Assembly (NCBI RefSeq): GCF_000517385.1
Contig: NZ_BAUW01000016.1
Coordinates: forward strand, 1-56,722
Reading direction: 5' to 3'
Length of the DNA stretch: 56,722 nt
DNA from: Mesobacillus boroniphilus JCM 21738
GTDB taxonomy: Bacteria > Bacillota > Bacilli > Bacillales > Cytobacillaceae
Below are positions 38,724 to 47,508 of the stretch, in pieces; within the stretch, counting starts at the first letter, position 1; every line of letters starts with the position of its first letter. Both the position numbers and the translations under genes were made by a program. The notes under the pieces were generated by a model that saw only the letters and a list, made by a program, of their open reading frames with translations, was not told where the DNA came from and searched no databases.

Positions 38724-40217
38724 CTATCTTCCTCCTGTTGAATAAAATAAAAGTTCTTCTTCTGTTGTTGCGGCTGTTTCAAGCTCCTTGACAGGTTCAC
38801 CATCATAAAGCACGTAAACTCGGTTCGTGATGCCGACGATTTCTGCCAGCTCGGAGGATGCATAAATGACACCCTTCCCTTGAGCAGCGAGCTGGGCAAT
38901 CAACTCAAAAATATCCCTTTTAGCGCCTACATCCACGCCCTTGGTTGGCTCATCAAAGATATAAACGTCCGCATCCGCTATCAGCCACCTGCCAATCGCT
39001 ACCTTCTGCTGGTTCCCGCCCGAAAGATTTTCGACCCTGGCATTTTCCGATGAAGTCTTGATGCCAAGAGCCTTTATGTACTCCTGTGCCGTTTTCTTTT
39101 CTGCCCGTCTGTTGATAAAGCCTAGCAATCTGGTGAACTTTTTGAGGTTGACCGCCGTAAGATTGGAGGTGACAGATTCTGCGACAAGGACTCCTTCTTT
39201 ACGCCGTTCTTCAGGCACAAGAGCCAAACCGCTTTTTACAGCAGCATGAGGCTGGTCAGTTTAAGGCTTTTCCCGTTTAGCTTTACGGTTCCGCTCGTTG
39301 TTGGTGCCGCGCCAAACAGCGCTTTGCACAGCTCTGTCTTTCCTGCCCCGACCAGGCCGGCAAGTCCGACAATCTCCCCTGATTTTACATGGAGAGAAGC
39401 ATTTTTCACTTTATCTCCTGCTGTTAAGCCTTCTACTTCCAGAAGAGTATCTCCGAACGTGCTGACTTGCCGGGAATTGGTCTTCGAGCTTGCGGCCAAG
39501 CATGTATTCAATCACCTGGTGGGTGTCGACTTCAGGAATAGCTTTTTTCACGACCAGCTCACCATTTCGCATAATCGTAAGCTCATCACATAATTCAAAA
39601 ATCTCCGGCATACGGTGGGAGATGAAGATGATGCCTACATTCCTTTTAATGAGATCACGGACAATCCGGAACAGTTCAGATGTTTCGGTGTGGCTGAGAG
39701 GAGCCGTTGGTTCATCGAGAATCAGGAATGAGCATTTACTTGAAATCGCTCGGGCAATAAGGACCAGCTGTTTCTCGGCAAGTGTCAGCTCCCCGGCAAG
39801 CTTTTTTACAGGAATATGAAGGTTCATCCCGGATAGAATGGCCTCAGCTTCTTTGAAAAGCTGTTTCCAATTAATCCAGTGCTTGTTTTCCATTGCCTGC
39901 ACCGTTTGGTTCAGCATGATATTTTCAGCCACAGTCAGCGACGAAATGATCGCTGTATCAACCTCCTGGTACACCGTCTGGATCCCCAGTTTCTGCGCAT
40001 GAGCCGGCGTCCTGATTTCGACTTTCTTGCCATCGAGCTGGATTTCACCTGTGTAGTGATCATGCGCTCCGGAAAGCACCTTCATCAACGTCGATTTCCC
40101 CGCGCCATTCGCGCCAATCAACGCATGGATGCAGCCAGTTTCCGTACTGAAATCCACACCATTCAACGCACGCACTCCCGGAAACTCAATGGTGATGTTT
40201 TTCATTTGAAGTTTCAT
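38724..40217 (-). CDS. RbsA-like double ABC ATPase, two frameshifts
   Basis: Tandem nucleotide-binding domains of a carbohydrate-type importer. Domain 1: GANGAGKST, a degenerate signature LTLAEKQLV, LDEPTAPLS. Domain 2: GLVGAGKTE, LSGGNQQKVAIGRWL, FDEPTKGVDVG. The frame breaks near 39472-39474 (two C lost from a C run, giving FPRQVSTFGD) and 39250-39252 (one C lost, restoring LTSPHAAVKSGLALVPEERR). Repaired length is about 498 aa, normal for RbsA. GAGGAGG precedes ATG 40217. Confidence 0.88.
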
Positions 40218-40246
40218 CCCGTTGCCTCCTCTCTATCATTCTGCAA

Positions 40247-40280
40247 AGCAGACACTCTCTTGATTTTGAGAGTGTCTGCT
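40247..40280 (-). terminator. Strong hairpin between binding protein and ATPase genes
   Basis: AGCAGACACTCTC and GAGAGTGTCTGCT are perfect 13-bp arms with an 8-base loop; on the minus strand only a short TTTG follows. Likely a 3' end stabiliser or weak terminator that keeps the binding protein in excess. Confidence 0.72.
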
Positions 40281-40294
40281 CGGTTTGGTTTGTT

Positions 40295-40327
40295 GAACTG
40301 GAAAAAATCGCGGGAAATTTCCAGTTC
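40295..40327. repeat. Hairpin with GAACTGGAAA arms joined to array 4
   Basis: GAACTGGAAA and TTTCCAGTTC, 10-bp arms with a 13-base loop. The right arm flows directly into the first TTCGCTATA unit. Arm sequence is identical to the inner 10 bases of the hairpin beside array 1. Confidence 0.85.
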
Positions 40328-40436
40328 GCTATAAAAATCGCTTTTTCGCTATTAAAATGAAATTTTCGCTATATAATTTCGGATTTCGCTATAAAACTGA
40401 AATTATCGCTATAAAAGTAATTTTTCCGCTATAAAA
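40324..40436. repeat. Helically phased short-repeat array 4 (TTCGCTATA core, exact 20-bp period)
   Basis: Six copies of CGCTAT with the final T of CGCT at 40330, 40350, 40370, 40390, 40410 and 40430: exactly 20 bp apart. Between cores the sequence is A/T-rich and varies. It lies in the 260-base gap between the binding-protein and ATPase genes. Confidence 0.93.
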
Positions 40437-40480
40437 ACTTCCATACCATTAATCCAGTACCATTTTCACTGCTTCTTTTC

Positions 40481-41578
40481 TTACTTTTTATAGTGTTCCT
40501 TCAATTTTTCCATCCACTCTTCCAAAAATGCATCAGATTTACCCCAGCCTTCGATGATTTCAGCAAGATTGACCATGTTCACCGGATTTTTTGACTGCTG
40601 CAGCTCTTCTTGTGAAATCAGTGACGCTTCAAGATCATAGCTCGCTGGAGTTTCTTCGCCAGCCAGCTTTTTCGCAAGCAATCTCATATTCACTTCTCCA
40701 ATCAGCTTCGGATCAACGGCAGCCGTGTATTTCCATGGGCTATCTTCTCCCTGGATTTCCTGCAGATCAGCATTGGATACATCAATTCCGTAAATCTTGA
40801 TTTCATCGCGGCCTGCTTCCTTGATGGCACGAGCTGCGCCGATCGCAAAAGCGTCCCATGTTGCGAAGATCGCGTCAATTTCTCCTTTTGGATGCTTGTT
40901 CAGCATTGCGGATACTGCGTTTTGTGTCTGGACGCTTGTATCTGCAGCCGCTACTCCGAATCTCTCAACCTCTTTGATTCCTGGATTCGCCTTTAAGGTT
41001 TCCTGGTAAACTTTATTTCTTCTAACCATTGGAGGGAAGCCATCGACCCATAGGTAGACAATTTTCGCTTCTCCATTTTGGTCCTTCACAAGCTGGTCCA
41101 GTGCCTGCGTTGCGAGAGCCTCATCATCCTGGGATGTTAGTGTGACGCCTTCTACCTGAGCCAGATCAGGATTTGAATCGAAAGTTACGACGCTTTTGCC
41201 TTTTTCAACTAACTTTTTCACATCGTCTACCGTTGCTGCGTCATCTCCATGGGAAATGATGAATCCATCATAGTCCTGCTGCAGCCCCTGGTTGATCGCG
41301 TCATGGAATTTGGCTGTATCTCCATTCGCTGTGAAGACGTCTACCTTGAAGCCAAGCGCTTCACCTTCAGCCTTCGCTCCGGCTAAAAATTGCGCTGTAT
41401 GGTCATCTCCGCCGATCTTGCGGATCACTTTGATTTTAACTTCCTCGCCTTTGGCAAATCTCTCCGGCACTCCTTCTACCGGACCACTGGCAGTCTTCGT
41501 CTCTCCACCGCCGCATCCTGTAAGCAGCAATGCTGAAGCAACTGCACTTAAAAATACCTTTTTAATTCCTTTTTTCAT
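40481..41578 (-). CDS. RbsB-like substrate-binding lipoprotein under SAM riboswitch control
   Basis: 365 aa from ATG 41578 (GGGGG upstream). Lipobox LLLTGC with Cys21 is followed by a periplasmic-binding-protein-1 fold: KVIRKIGGDDHTAQFLAGAKAEGEALGF, GDTAKFHDAINQGLQQDYDGFIISHGD, AKIVYLWVDGFPPMVRRN, DAIFATWDAFAIGAARAIKEAG. This family binds sugars, autoinducer-2 and nucleosides. The SAM-I riboswitch upstream points to a methionine-cycle compound such as 5-methylthioribose; that is inference from regulation. First gene of the three-gene operon. Confidence 0.88.
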   Translation of the reverse strand: MKKGIKKVFLSAVASALLLTGCGGGETKTASGPVEGVPERFAKGEEVKIKVIRKIGGDDHTAQFLAGAKAEGEALGFKVDVFTANGDTAKFHDAINQGLQQDYDGFIISHGDDAATVDDVKKLVEKGKSVVTFDSNPDLAQVEGVTLTSQDDEALATQALDQLVKDQNGEAKIVYLWVDGFPPMVRRNKVYQETLKANPGIKEVERFGVAAADTSVQTQNAVSAMLNKHPKGEIDAIFATWDAFAIGAARAIKEAGRDEIKIYGIDVSNADLQEIQGEDSPWKYTAAVDPKLIGEVNMRLLAKKLAGEETPASYDLEASLISQEELQQSKNPVNMVNLAEIIEGWGKSDAFLEEWMEKLKEHYKK

Positions 41579-41621
41579 CTGATTTTCCCCCTTTGTGATT
41601 GATCTGCTTAGCAAACTCAAA

Positions 41622-41650
41622 TAAAAAACCTCTCAGAAAAGAGAGGTTTC
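41622..41650 (-). terminator. Expression-platform terminator of the SAM riboswitch
   Basis: Minus strand AACCTCTC-TTTTCT-GAGAGGTT followed by TTTTT. Its AACCTCTC arm can pair instead with AGAGAGGAAACC at the 3' side of the aptamer, the classic SAM-off switch. Confidence 0.88.
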
Positions 41651-41675
41651 AAACGCAGTAGAATACAAAGGTCGG

Positions 41676-41794
41676 TTTCCTCTCTTATCTTTCAAAACAA
41701 ATACTTGTTTTGCAGGATTTAGCACCAATTCCATTTGGAACGGTTGCTGGGCGTCACAGGGCCAGTCCCTCTGCCACTCTTGATAAGAGAATTT
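41676..41794 (-). promoter_or_regulatory. SAM-I (S-box) riboswitch aptamer
   Basis: Minus-strand landmarks in order: CTTATCAAGAGTGGCAGAGG, GACTGGCCC, GACGCCCAGCAACC, a variable stem, GGTGCTAAATCCTGC, then GAAAGATAAGAG closing P1. These are the conserved S-box core elements. It lies about 100 bases before the binding-protein start and is followed by the terminator at 41622-41650. When SAM is plentiful transcription should stop before the transporter genes. Confidence 0.95.
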
Positions 41795-41945
41795 CTTTAT
41801 TAAGTTAATGTTGCAAATCGATAAATCTCACTTTAAACTCCTATACTCATATTGTCAATATTATTATGAAAATTTAATTTTATTCTTTTTTTTTTCGTAT
41901 CCAGCAAAAAAGGATGACCCCAAAATCAGGATCCTCCTTTTTCGA

Positions 41946-44689
41946 TTATCCCCTGCCTGCCGCGGTCATCCACTCAAACTGGCGGAGTTTCACTTCATAC
42001 AGTGTCAATGGGTCACGGTACAGTTCAGGGTTGATTCGCATTTTTTCAAGTTCGTTCTTCCCATATTTGATTTCAGACTTGGCTTCTTCTACTGCTACTT
42101 CAAGTACTTTGAATGGGTTCTTGAAGAACAAATTCACATCGCGTTCAATTGATTTTTCGAAAATCTCGAATTGCTGCAGGAATCTTTTCGCGATGGTTAC
42201 GCCGATTTCATAATAATCCTCAGTCTCGAGATAGGTTTTGTATCTGTTATAAAGCATCGCATTGTTTTGCGGCAGCACTCCGAGCAGCTTGCCGGCGCTC
42301 TTCAAGAAGAACTGCTGCGGCGTCGAGCGGTTCATGATGTTGACCTTTTCATAGTGGACACCGTTAGTCATCCGGTCTGCATCGCGGCGCCAGTCATCAA
42401 GCACCCTGAAATCACAGTCGAGGCTGATCCGCTCATCTCCATACATGGCATTAAAGCCCTCAGCCATTTCATTCAAATAGTTTTGGCTTTGGTCGAATTC
42501 GTCCTTCGAATGTTGAATCCACCCTCCTAAATCTTCATGGAATTTCGGCAGAACGGTTCCATTGAGATATTCCTGGATTCTCTTGTTCATTTCTTCATCC
42601 ATTTCAGCATGAATTTTTCCGAAATCACTCTCTTCCGTTATCAACTCAGAGCAGCCTCGCAGAATTTCCGGGATCTTCTCAATGATTTCCGCACGGGTTT
42701 GATCCTTGATTTTTCGGTATGATTTCTGGATGGAACTTGACTTCTCTTCTTCAATATCTCCCAGCTGTTGATGGCGCCGTTAAGCTTGCTCACCATTTCT
42801 TCATTCCAGCTGATTGATTCCATATGATTATTCTCAATTTCAATCCGTTTATCAAGCAAATACGTGATCGCCCTTCTAACAAAGAATTGCAGTTTTGCTG
42901 TACGCTCCTGCTCGAAGTCAACTGTGCTTCTGTTTGTTTGGATAAAATCAGAGAAATCCCTCAGCTGCTTGCCTTTATCATAGTTAGATGAGAAAGCAAA
43001 CATTTTTGAATCAGGATAATATTGGCTGATTTCAGCCCATGTCTGGTCAAAAACATCAATTGCCTCCTGCTGGCTGTATATCACATCTATTTTATTCAAC
43101 AAGAAGTGTATAGGCAGATCCGGGAAGTACTCTGAAATTTTCGAGAGGATTTCCCTTTCTTTTTCAGTAAAAGGATTATTCGCATTGAGCACGAAAAGCA
43201 GACTATCAGCAAATCTCAAGTAATTGTACAATGGATGCTTGTCATAGTTATTACTGTTGATCCCTGGAGTATCAATCAATGCCAGTGCGTGTTCCCGCAA
43301 GAATGGGAACTCAGCCTTGAAATCAATGATTGTTTCATTCTTGTGGGTCTGACGGCGAACTCCTGCCGCTTCCTTGAAGTCCTCGATATCCGTGATCTGG
43401 CGGACGTCTGTATCTGTAATTTCCTGGATTTCCGGATTCTCCTCATTCTTGAACCTGATGACAGCAGCAGTTGGTGATGTGATCAGCTCTTCCCCAACAA
43501 TGGTATTGACGAAGGAGGACTTCCCATTGCCAGTTATACCGGCGATCAACAGATTATGAACATTGGATTCCTGCAGCTCCTGGACCATCCACTTAATCCT
43601 GTTGCCGACCTCTATCTCATGATTCTCTGCCCATTCAATGATTATTTTGAATAGCTGCATGCTATCCTCGTAGCCATCATGGTACTCGCGCGAATTCAGC
43701 ACAAGATTCTCGGCATCGTGAATCGCAGACGAGGTGATAGTCCCTGGAAATACCTCATTCCACGCAATAATAGATGATGCCGATACAAGACTGTTATCAG
43801 GACTGGTGATTTTCAGCCAATTGGTAAGCAATTCAGGGATCAACGGGGAAATTTCCTTGATCAATCGATCTCCGTTAATCAACTCGAAATAGGTGTCCTG
43901 ATAGACCGCTGACAGATGTGTCCAGCCATCTTTTCTATTGCCGTCCATCCCGCTGAACAATTGGTTGAATTCCCTTAGCCATGTCATGTAGGAACTTTGG
44001 CCCTTATAGCTTTCCCATAGGGATACTGCCAACTGTTCAAATCGGCTTCTGTCCACCTGGAAAAGAACAGATAATGCTTCGTTAAAATAATCTGGTGCGA
44101 ACTGAGCAGTATGCCCCTGTTCTACATATTGATTCAAAACGTCGAACCACTTAGGCGAACCGGTGCGAACCCCTTCATTGACTGCCAGCTCGACTGCATT
44201 TTCCCAGTCATTATGCTCTTCAAAGAAAGCACGGGCAATCTCCGTTACACCAGGATAATCTGGATCAAGCGATACTGATTTCTTGATGACGGCAACCGCT
44301 TTTTCAAGCTTGCCCTGCTCTATGTAGAGCGATAAAAGCTGCAGGCCGCTCTCAATTTTTAAAACATTGCTCTCTGTTTCAATCGACAGGTACAGCTCCT
44401 CCGCCGATGTAAGCAGACCAAGCTCAAGGAAGGCATCACCCATGTTCTTTTTCGCCCACGGCTCGAATTCATTTGTAATGTTCTCCCACTTGAAAATAGC
44501 CGCTTCAAAGTCTTTATTGTGAAAATAAACCTCTCCCTGTGCAAAACGAATATACGACAAATCCGGCATATCATTCTTCTGCTCTTCAAGGTAAAGCTCC
44601 CCAAGGACACGAACGGGATGTGTCCTGTTTCCTGATTCCATATAAGTTTCAAAATACGACTTTTTGATTAATTGCTCTTCAAATGTCAT
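41946..44689 (-). CDS. TPR plus dynamin-like GTPase, frameshifted
   Basis: About 914 aa after repair. N-terminal 250 residues form TPR-like helical repeats (FAQGEVYFHNKDFEAAIFKW; GLLTSAEELYLSIETE; IEQGKLEKAVAVI). A dynamin-superfamily GTPase follows with G1 GITGNGKSS (about 384-392), G3 ALIDTPGIN and G4 LLNKID, then a long helical C-terminus. The frame breaks near 42757-42759; one G (GAGGAT) restores INSWEDIEEEKSSSIQKSYR. Start 44689 has GGAGG 7 bases upstream; the open frame to 44752 has none. Bacterial dynamin-like proteins act in membrane remodelling, stress or phage tolerance; role here unknown. Monocistronic. Confidence 0.8.
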
Positions 44690-44955
44690 GACTTTCCTCC
44701 GACTTCTCATAATGATCAATCCAAAAAAGAGCCTTCGGACTCCTTCAGGCATTAAAAATTTGTATTAGCTAACTGTTCTTTTTCCCTTTTTCCGCTTGCC
44801 CTCAAACCTTATCATTGTATTCTATCAAACTATTTTTCATTCAATATTTCAGCCGGCTTTCAGTTTTGCTACAAGCACTGCAAAATTTGTAATCTTTTTA
44901 ATAAAAGAACCAGTTATTTGCCAGTTGTTGTCGAATAGCGATGCTACCTATATCT

Positions 44956-44972
44956 TTCGAACTATATTCGAA
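44956..44972. promoter_or_regulatory. Paired TTCGAA palindromes upstream of the Fnr box
   Basis: TTCGAA-CTATA-TTCGAA, two identical 6-bp palindromes 11 bases apart, 14 bases before the Fnr box. Possible operator of unknown factor. The rest of 44690-44955 is AT-rich with no gene that I can support. Confidence 0.45.
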
Positions 44973-44985
44973 TTTTATGGGGCTC

Positions 44986-45028
44986 AATGAAGTTTGTCAC
45001 ACCGCAGATAGGGCAAAATCATTATAAT
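44986..45028 (+). promoter_or_regulatory. Fnr-type class II promoter of the 169-aa gene
   Basis: AATGAAGTTTGTCACA (44986-45001) matches the nitrite-operon box at 13 of 16 positions. A perfect -10 TATAAT lies at 45023-45028, giving a start near 45035, 41.5 bases from the box centre. Confidence 0.72.
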
Positions 45029-45063
45029 GAAGTTAACAACTCGCCCGAATAAAGGAGATTATT

Positions 45064-45573
45064 ATGCTTATTTTGAAACTTATGGGTACTCCCCTAGAAC
45101 ATATTAAATCGGAACATATCAAAAACAAGTCTGTCATGAGGAACAACAAAACGCTTGCTACAATCAAGGAAACGGGAAACGAAGTGGAATTCCAGATCGA
45201 CCCATATCTAGACCTCGATGAATTTCAATTTCTACGGGATATTATCATGGAGCTAAGCTATGGTAACGAAGCCGCCATCGATGAAAGAGGCTGCCAGCTG
45301 GGCTATCTGGAGAACGGTGAGAAGGCGTATTTGATCAAGAACTGGGAAGAGTGGAAGATATTCTTGATGAAAGCCAAACTAAGGACACTAGAAGGCCAGA
45401 ATGTGCAGGCTTTAAATCCCGAAGGCGAAGAACTTGGATCCGGCCTGCTTGCTGAGTATGAAATCGCTGAAAACCCGTTCAGGATCATCAGCTGCACCTT
45501 GATCACCCTATTTGGGGAAAGGAAGTTCCAAGGGGAAAACATCAAGATTGTGCCGACCAATCAATTTAGCTAA
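45064..45573 (+). CDS. Hypothetical protein with predicted Fnr-dependent promoter
   Basis: 169 aa, soluble, no signal peptide or membrane helix. AAAGGAG precedes the ATG by 6 bases. Segments such as NEVEFQIDPYLDLDEFQFLRD and YLENGEKAYLIKNWEEWKIF suggest an alpha/beta fold, but I recognise no family. Its promoter places it in the oxygen/nitrate-responsive set with the nitrite and molybdo-reductase operons; any role in anaerobic metabolism is inference. Monocistronic, closed by a terminator shared with the next convergent gene. Confidence 0.75.
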   Translation: MLILKLMGTPLEHIKSEHIKNKSVMRNNKTLATIKETGNEVEFQIDPYLDLDEFQFLRDIIMELSYGNEAAIDERGCQLGYLENGEKAYLIKNWEEWKIFLMKAKLRTLEGQNVQALNPEGEELGSGLLAEYEIAENPFRIISCTLITLFGERKFQGENIKIVPTNQFS

Positions 45574-45596
45574 AATTCACTCATACCTAAAGCTAA

Positions 45597-45627
45597 AGAA
45601 AAGCAGCGGACCAATTCCGCTGCTTCG
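45597..45627. terminator. Bidirectional terminator
   Basis: AAGCAGCGG-ACCAATT-CCGCTGCTT, 9-bp perfect arms, between convergent genes ending at 45573 and 45628. Confidence 0.82.
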
Positions 45628-45849
45628 TTATTTGTCTTTATTCAATTCATCAATCAGCTGCTTGGTCCTTTTCGCATTTCCTTCCGCGAAGTTCTCAAGG
45701 CGTTCCTTCAGTTCGGGATTGCCGTGGACTCGTTCAGCTGTTATTAAGTAAGTACGCATTAAATCTTCTTCAATCTCAACGGAATTTTCAAGTACTTCCT
45801 CGATTGATTCTTTTTTGCTGTCGTGATGAAAAAAAGACTGGGAAACCAC
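45628..45849 (-). CDS. Small acidic helical protein, function unknown
   Basis: 73 aa if begun at GTG 45849, which has GGGAGG about 7 bases upstream; the ATG at 45855 is almost on top of the ribosome site and is unlikely. Composition is helical and charged (SKKESIEEVLENSVEIEEDLMRTY...), like a short spectrin/ferritin-type bundle. No enzyme motif. Possibly unrelated to its neighbours. Confidence 0.6.
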   Translation of the reverse strand: MVSQSFFHHDSKKESIEEVLENSVEIEEDLMRTYLITAERVHGNPELKERLENFAEGNAKRTKQLIDELNKDK

Positions 45850-45935
45850 GTTCATACCTCCCTTTCTACTCCTTTCTTAATGTTTCGACAACCTTCCATT
45901 AAGAAAAGAGCTCTCCTTTTATCATCGCCAGCAGC

Positions 45936-46133
45936 TTACTTTTTATACTCTGCCTTTCTCCAAATGAAGAAGGCCGTTGTTGCCAAGACCGTGGAAATCA
46001 ATGCGACGATAACCGCACCATATACTCGCGTATCTTCATGGCCATAATAGCCTTCAATGGCATTGGATAGCGAGAACACGTTGATGGCAAGGAACAGGAA
46101 AATCGAGAAAAATGCTATACGTTTTTTACCCAT
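45936..46133 (-). CDS. Two-helix small membrane protein next to the Rieske gene
   Basis: 65 aa with two transmembrane helices (IAFFSIFLFLAINVFSLS and VYGAVIVALISTVLATTAFF) and a short outer loop. It overlaps the Rieske gene by 8 bases, so it is translated with it. It may anchor the Rieske protein or stabilise a complex; this is inference from position. Confidence 0.65.
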   Translation of the reverse strand: MGKKRIAFFSIFLFLAINVFSLSNAIEGYYGHEDTRVYGAVIVALISTVLATTAFFIWRKAEYKK

Positions 46134-46653
46134 GCCTTACTTCCCTCCCTACTGCAAACACCTTGCCATCTTTGATTTCAAGAAGGATTTTTGGAAGCTC
46201 GCGCTGCGGCGGTCCTGCCATCGGGTGGCCACTGTCTACATTGAAATAACCTTTGTGGCAAGGGCACAGCAAGACATTTTCCTTATGCTCATAAAAGACT
46301 GGGCATTGAAGGTGAGTACATTTATTATTGTACGCGACAAATTTGTCTTCCGGTGTCCTCACCAAAATGGCCGGTTCATTCTTCGTTGGGTAGTTGAAGT
46401 TTCTTGATTCTCCGACTGCAAGGTCATCGATGTCTGTGATTTCTACCCGCTTCACTTCGCCGTTTTCATCACGCAGGAATGTGAAGATCCCGAATGGAGT
46501 CGTCGCCAGTCCGATAGCGACTGTCGCACCAAACGAAGCTTTCAAAAATGCCCTTCTATTCAAATGGACATCGTCTTTCCTGTTCAGATTATCGATCAAC
46601 TTGATCATATCTTTATCATCTTCATGATGTGTCTGTTTTTTTTCATCACTCAT
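46126..46653 (-). CDS. Tat-exported Rieske [2Fe-2S] protein
   Basis: 175 aa from ATG 46653, AGGAGG 9 bases upstream. Near residue 36 the twin-arginine motif NRRAFLKASFG is followed by a hydrophobic helix, so it is Tat-translocated and probably stays membrane anchored. The Rieske domain keeps all ligands: CTHLQC and CPCHKGYF. A QcrA-like fold, but not next to cytochrome b/c genes; instead it sits downstream of a molybdenum reductase and an Mrp ATPase. It probably accepts electrons from quinol outside the membrane; partner unknown. Confidence 0.87.
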   Translation of the reverse strand: MSDEKKQTHHEDDKDMIKLIDNLNRKDDVHLNRRAFLKASFGATVAIGLATTPFGIFTFLRDENGEVKRVEITDIDDLAVGESRNFNYPTKNEPAILVRTPEDKFVAYNNKCTHLQCPVFYEHKENVLLCPCHKGYFNVDSGHPMAGPPQRELPKILLEIKDGKVFAVGREVRHG

Positions 46654-46677
46654 AGCCAAATCCTCCTGTTCCTAGAG

Positions 46678-47412
46678 CTAAAACTTTGCATCGATTTTTT
46701 CTGCCAGGCTTAGATATTCCTTGAATAGCGGGGTGTTTTCCGTCGCAATCGCAGGTGTCTCACTATTCTCATCCGCTTCCTGGATCGGCAGCTGACCCAG
46801 CAAATCCGTACCAAGCTGTGCTGCAAGCTCCTCGCCGCCGCCCTTTCCAAAAATGAAATATTTCTGGTCGCTGTCTTCAGGCTTGAAATAAGACATATTT
46901 TCAACCACACCGATGACCTCGTGCTTGCTCTTAATCGCCATTGATCCGGCGCGTTCCGCCACAAAAGAAGCAGCTTTATGCGGTGTCGTCACGACGATTT
47001 CCTTGCTCTGCGGAATCATCAGATGCATATCAAGAGCGACATCTCCTGTTCCAGGAGGCATATCAAGAATGAAATAATCCATTTCTCCCCAAAGCACATC
47101 CTCTGTAAAATGCTGGATCATCTTTCCAAGCATCGGTCCGCGCCAGACGATTGGTTCATTATCCTTCACAAGAAAGCCCATGGACATTACTTTAATGCCG
47201 TGCGCCTCAACCGGAATGATTTTTCCGTTGAACGTTTTTGGTTTTGCATCTAAATTAAGTATTTTCGGTACACTGAATCCGTATATATCAAGGTCAATGA
47301 TCGCGACTGACTTGCCAAGCTTCTGCAGCGCAAGCGCAAGATTCACTGATAATGAAGACTTCCCTACTCCGCCTTTTCCGCTTGTCACCGCCAGCACATT
47401 TCCTTTTAACAT
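46678..47412 (-). CDS. Mrp/NBP35-family P-loop ATPase
   Basis: 244 aa. Deviant Walker [10 protein letters not shown] with the signature Lys, [10 protein letters not shown], the [12 protein letters not shown] segment and [11 protein letters not shown]. These ATPases carry or insert Fe-S clusters. No CxxC is seen near the C-terminus, unlike some Mrp proteins, so direct cluster binding is uncertain. Between the ferredoxin and Rieske genes it plausibly matures the local Fe-S proteins (inference). GAGGTG precedes the ATG by 9 bases. Confidence 0.88.
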   Translation of the reverse strand: MLKGNVLAVTSGKGGVGKSSLSVNLALALQKLGKSVAIIDLDIYGFSVPKILNLDAKPKTFNGKIIPVEAHGIKVMSMGFLVKDNEPIVWRGPMLGKMIQHFTEDVLWGEMDYFILDMPPGTGDVALDMHLMIPQSKEIVVTTPHKAASFVAERAGSMAIKSKHEVIGVVENMSYFKPEDSDQKYFIFGKGGGEELAAQLGTDLLGQLPIQEADENSETPAIATENTPLFKEYLSLAEKIDAKF

Positions 47413-47479
47413 TTAAAAGCACCTCTTTTTTTGGATGGGTTATTATTCCCTACCTTATCTAAAATTGGTTGAAACCTTT

Positions 47480-47508
47480 ACTGGAAAAAATCGTTGATAA
47501 TTTCCAAT
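47480..47508. repeat. Degenerate ACTGGAAA hairpin joined to array 5
   Basis: ACTGGAAA and TTTCCAAT arms (one wobble) with a 13-base loop. The left side ACTGGAAAAAATCG is identical to the hairpin beside array 4, and the right arm again runs into TTCGCTATA. Confidence 0.75.

Noticed and set aside
37718..41578. Ribose transporter
   Set aside because: Homology alone suggests RbsABC, but the SAM-I riboswitch and lack of rbsK/rbsD/rbsR neighbours argue against ribose.
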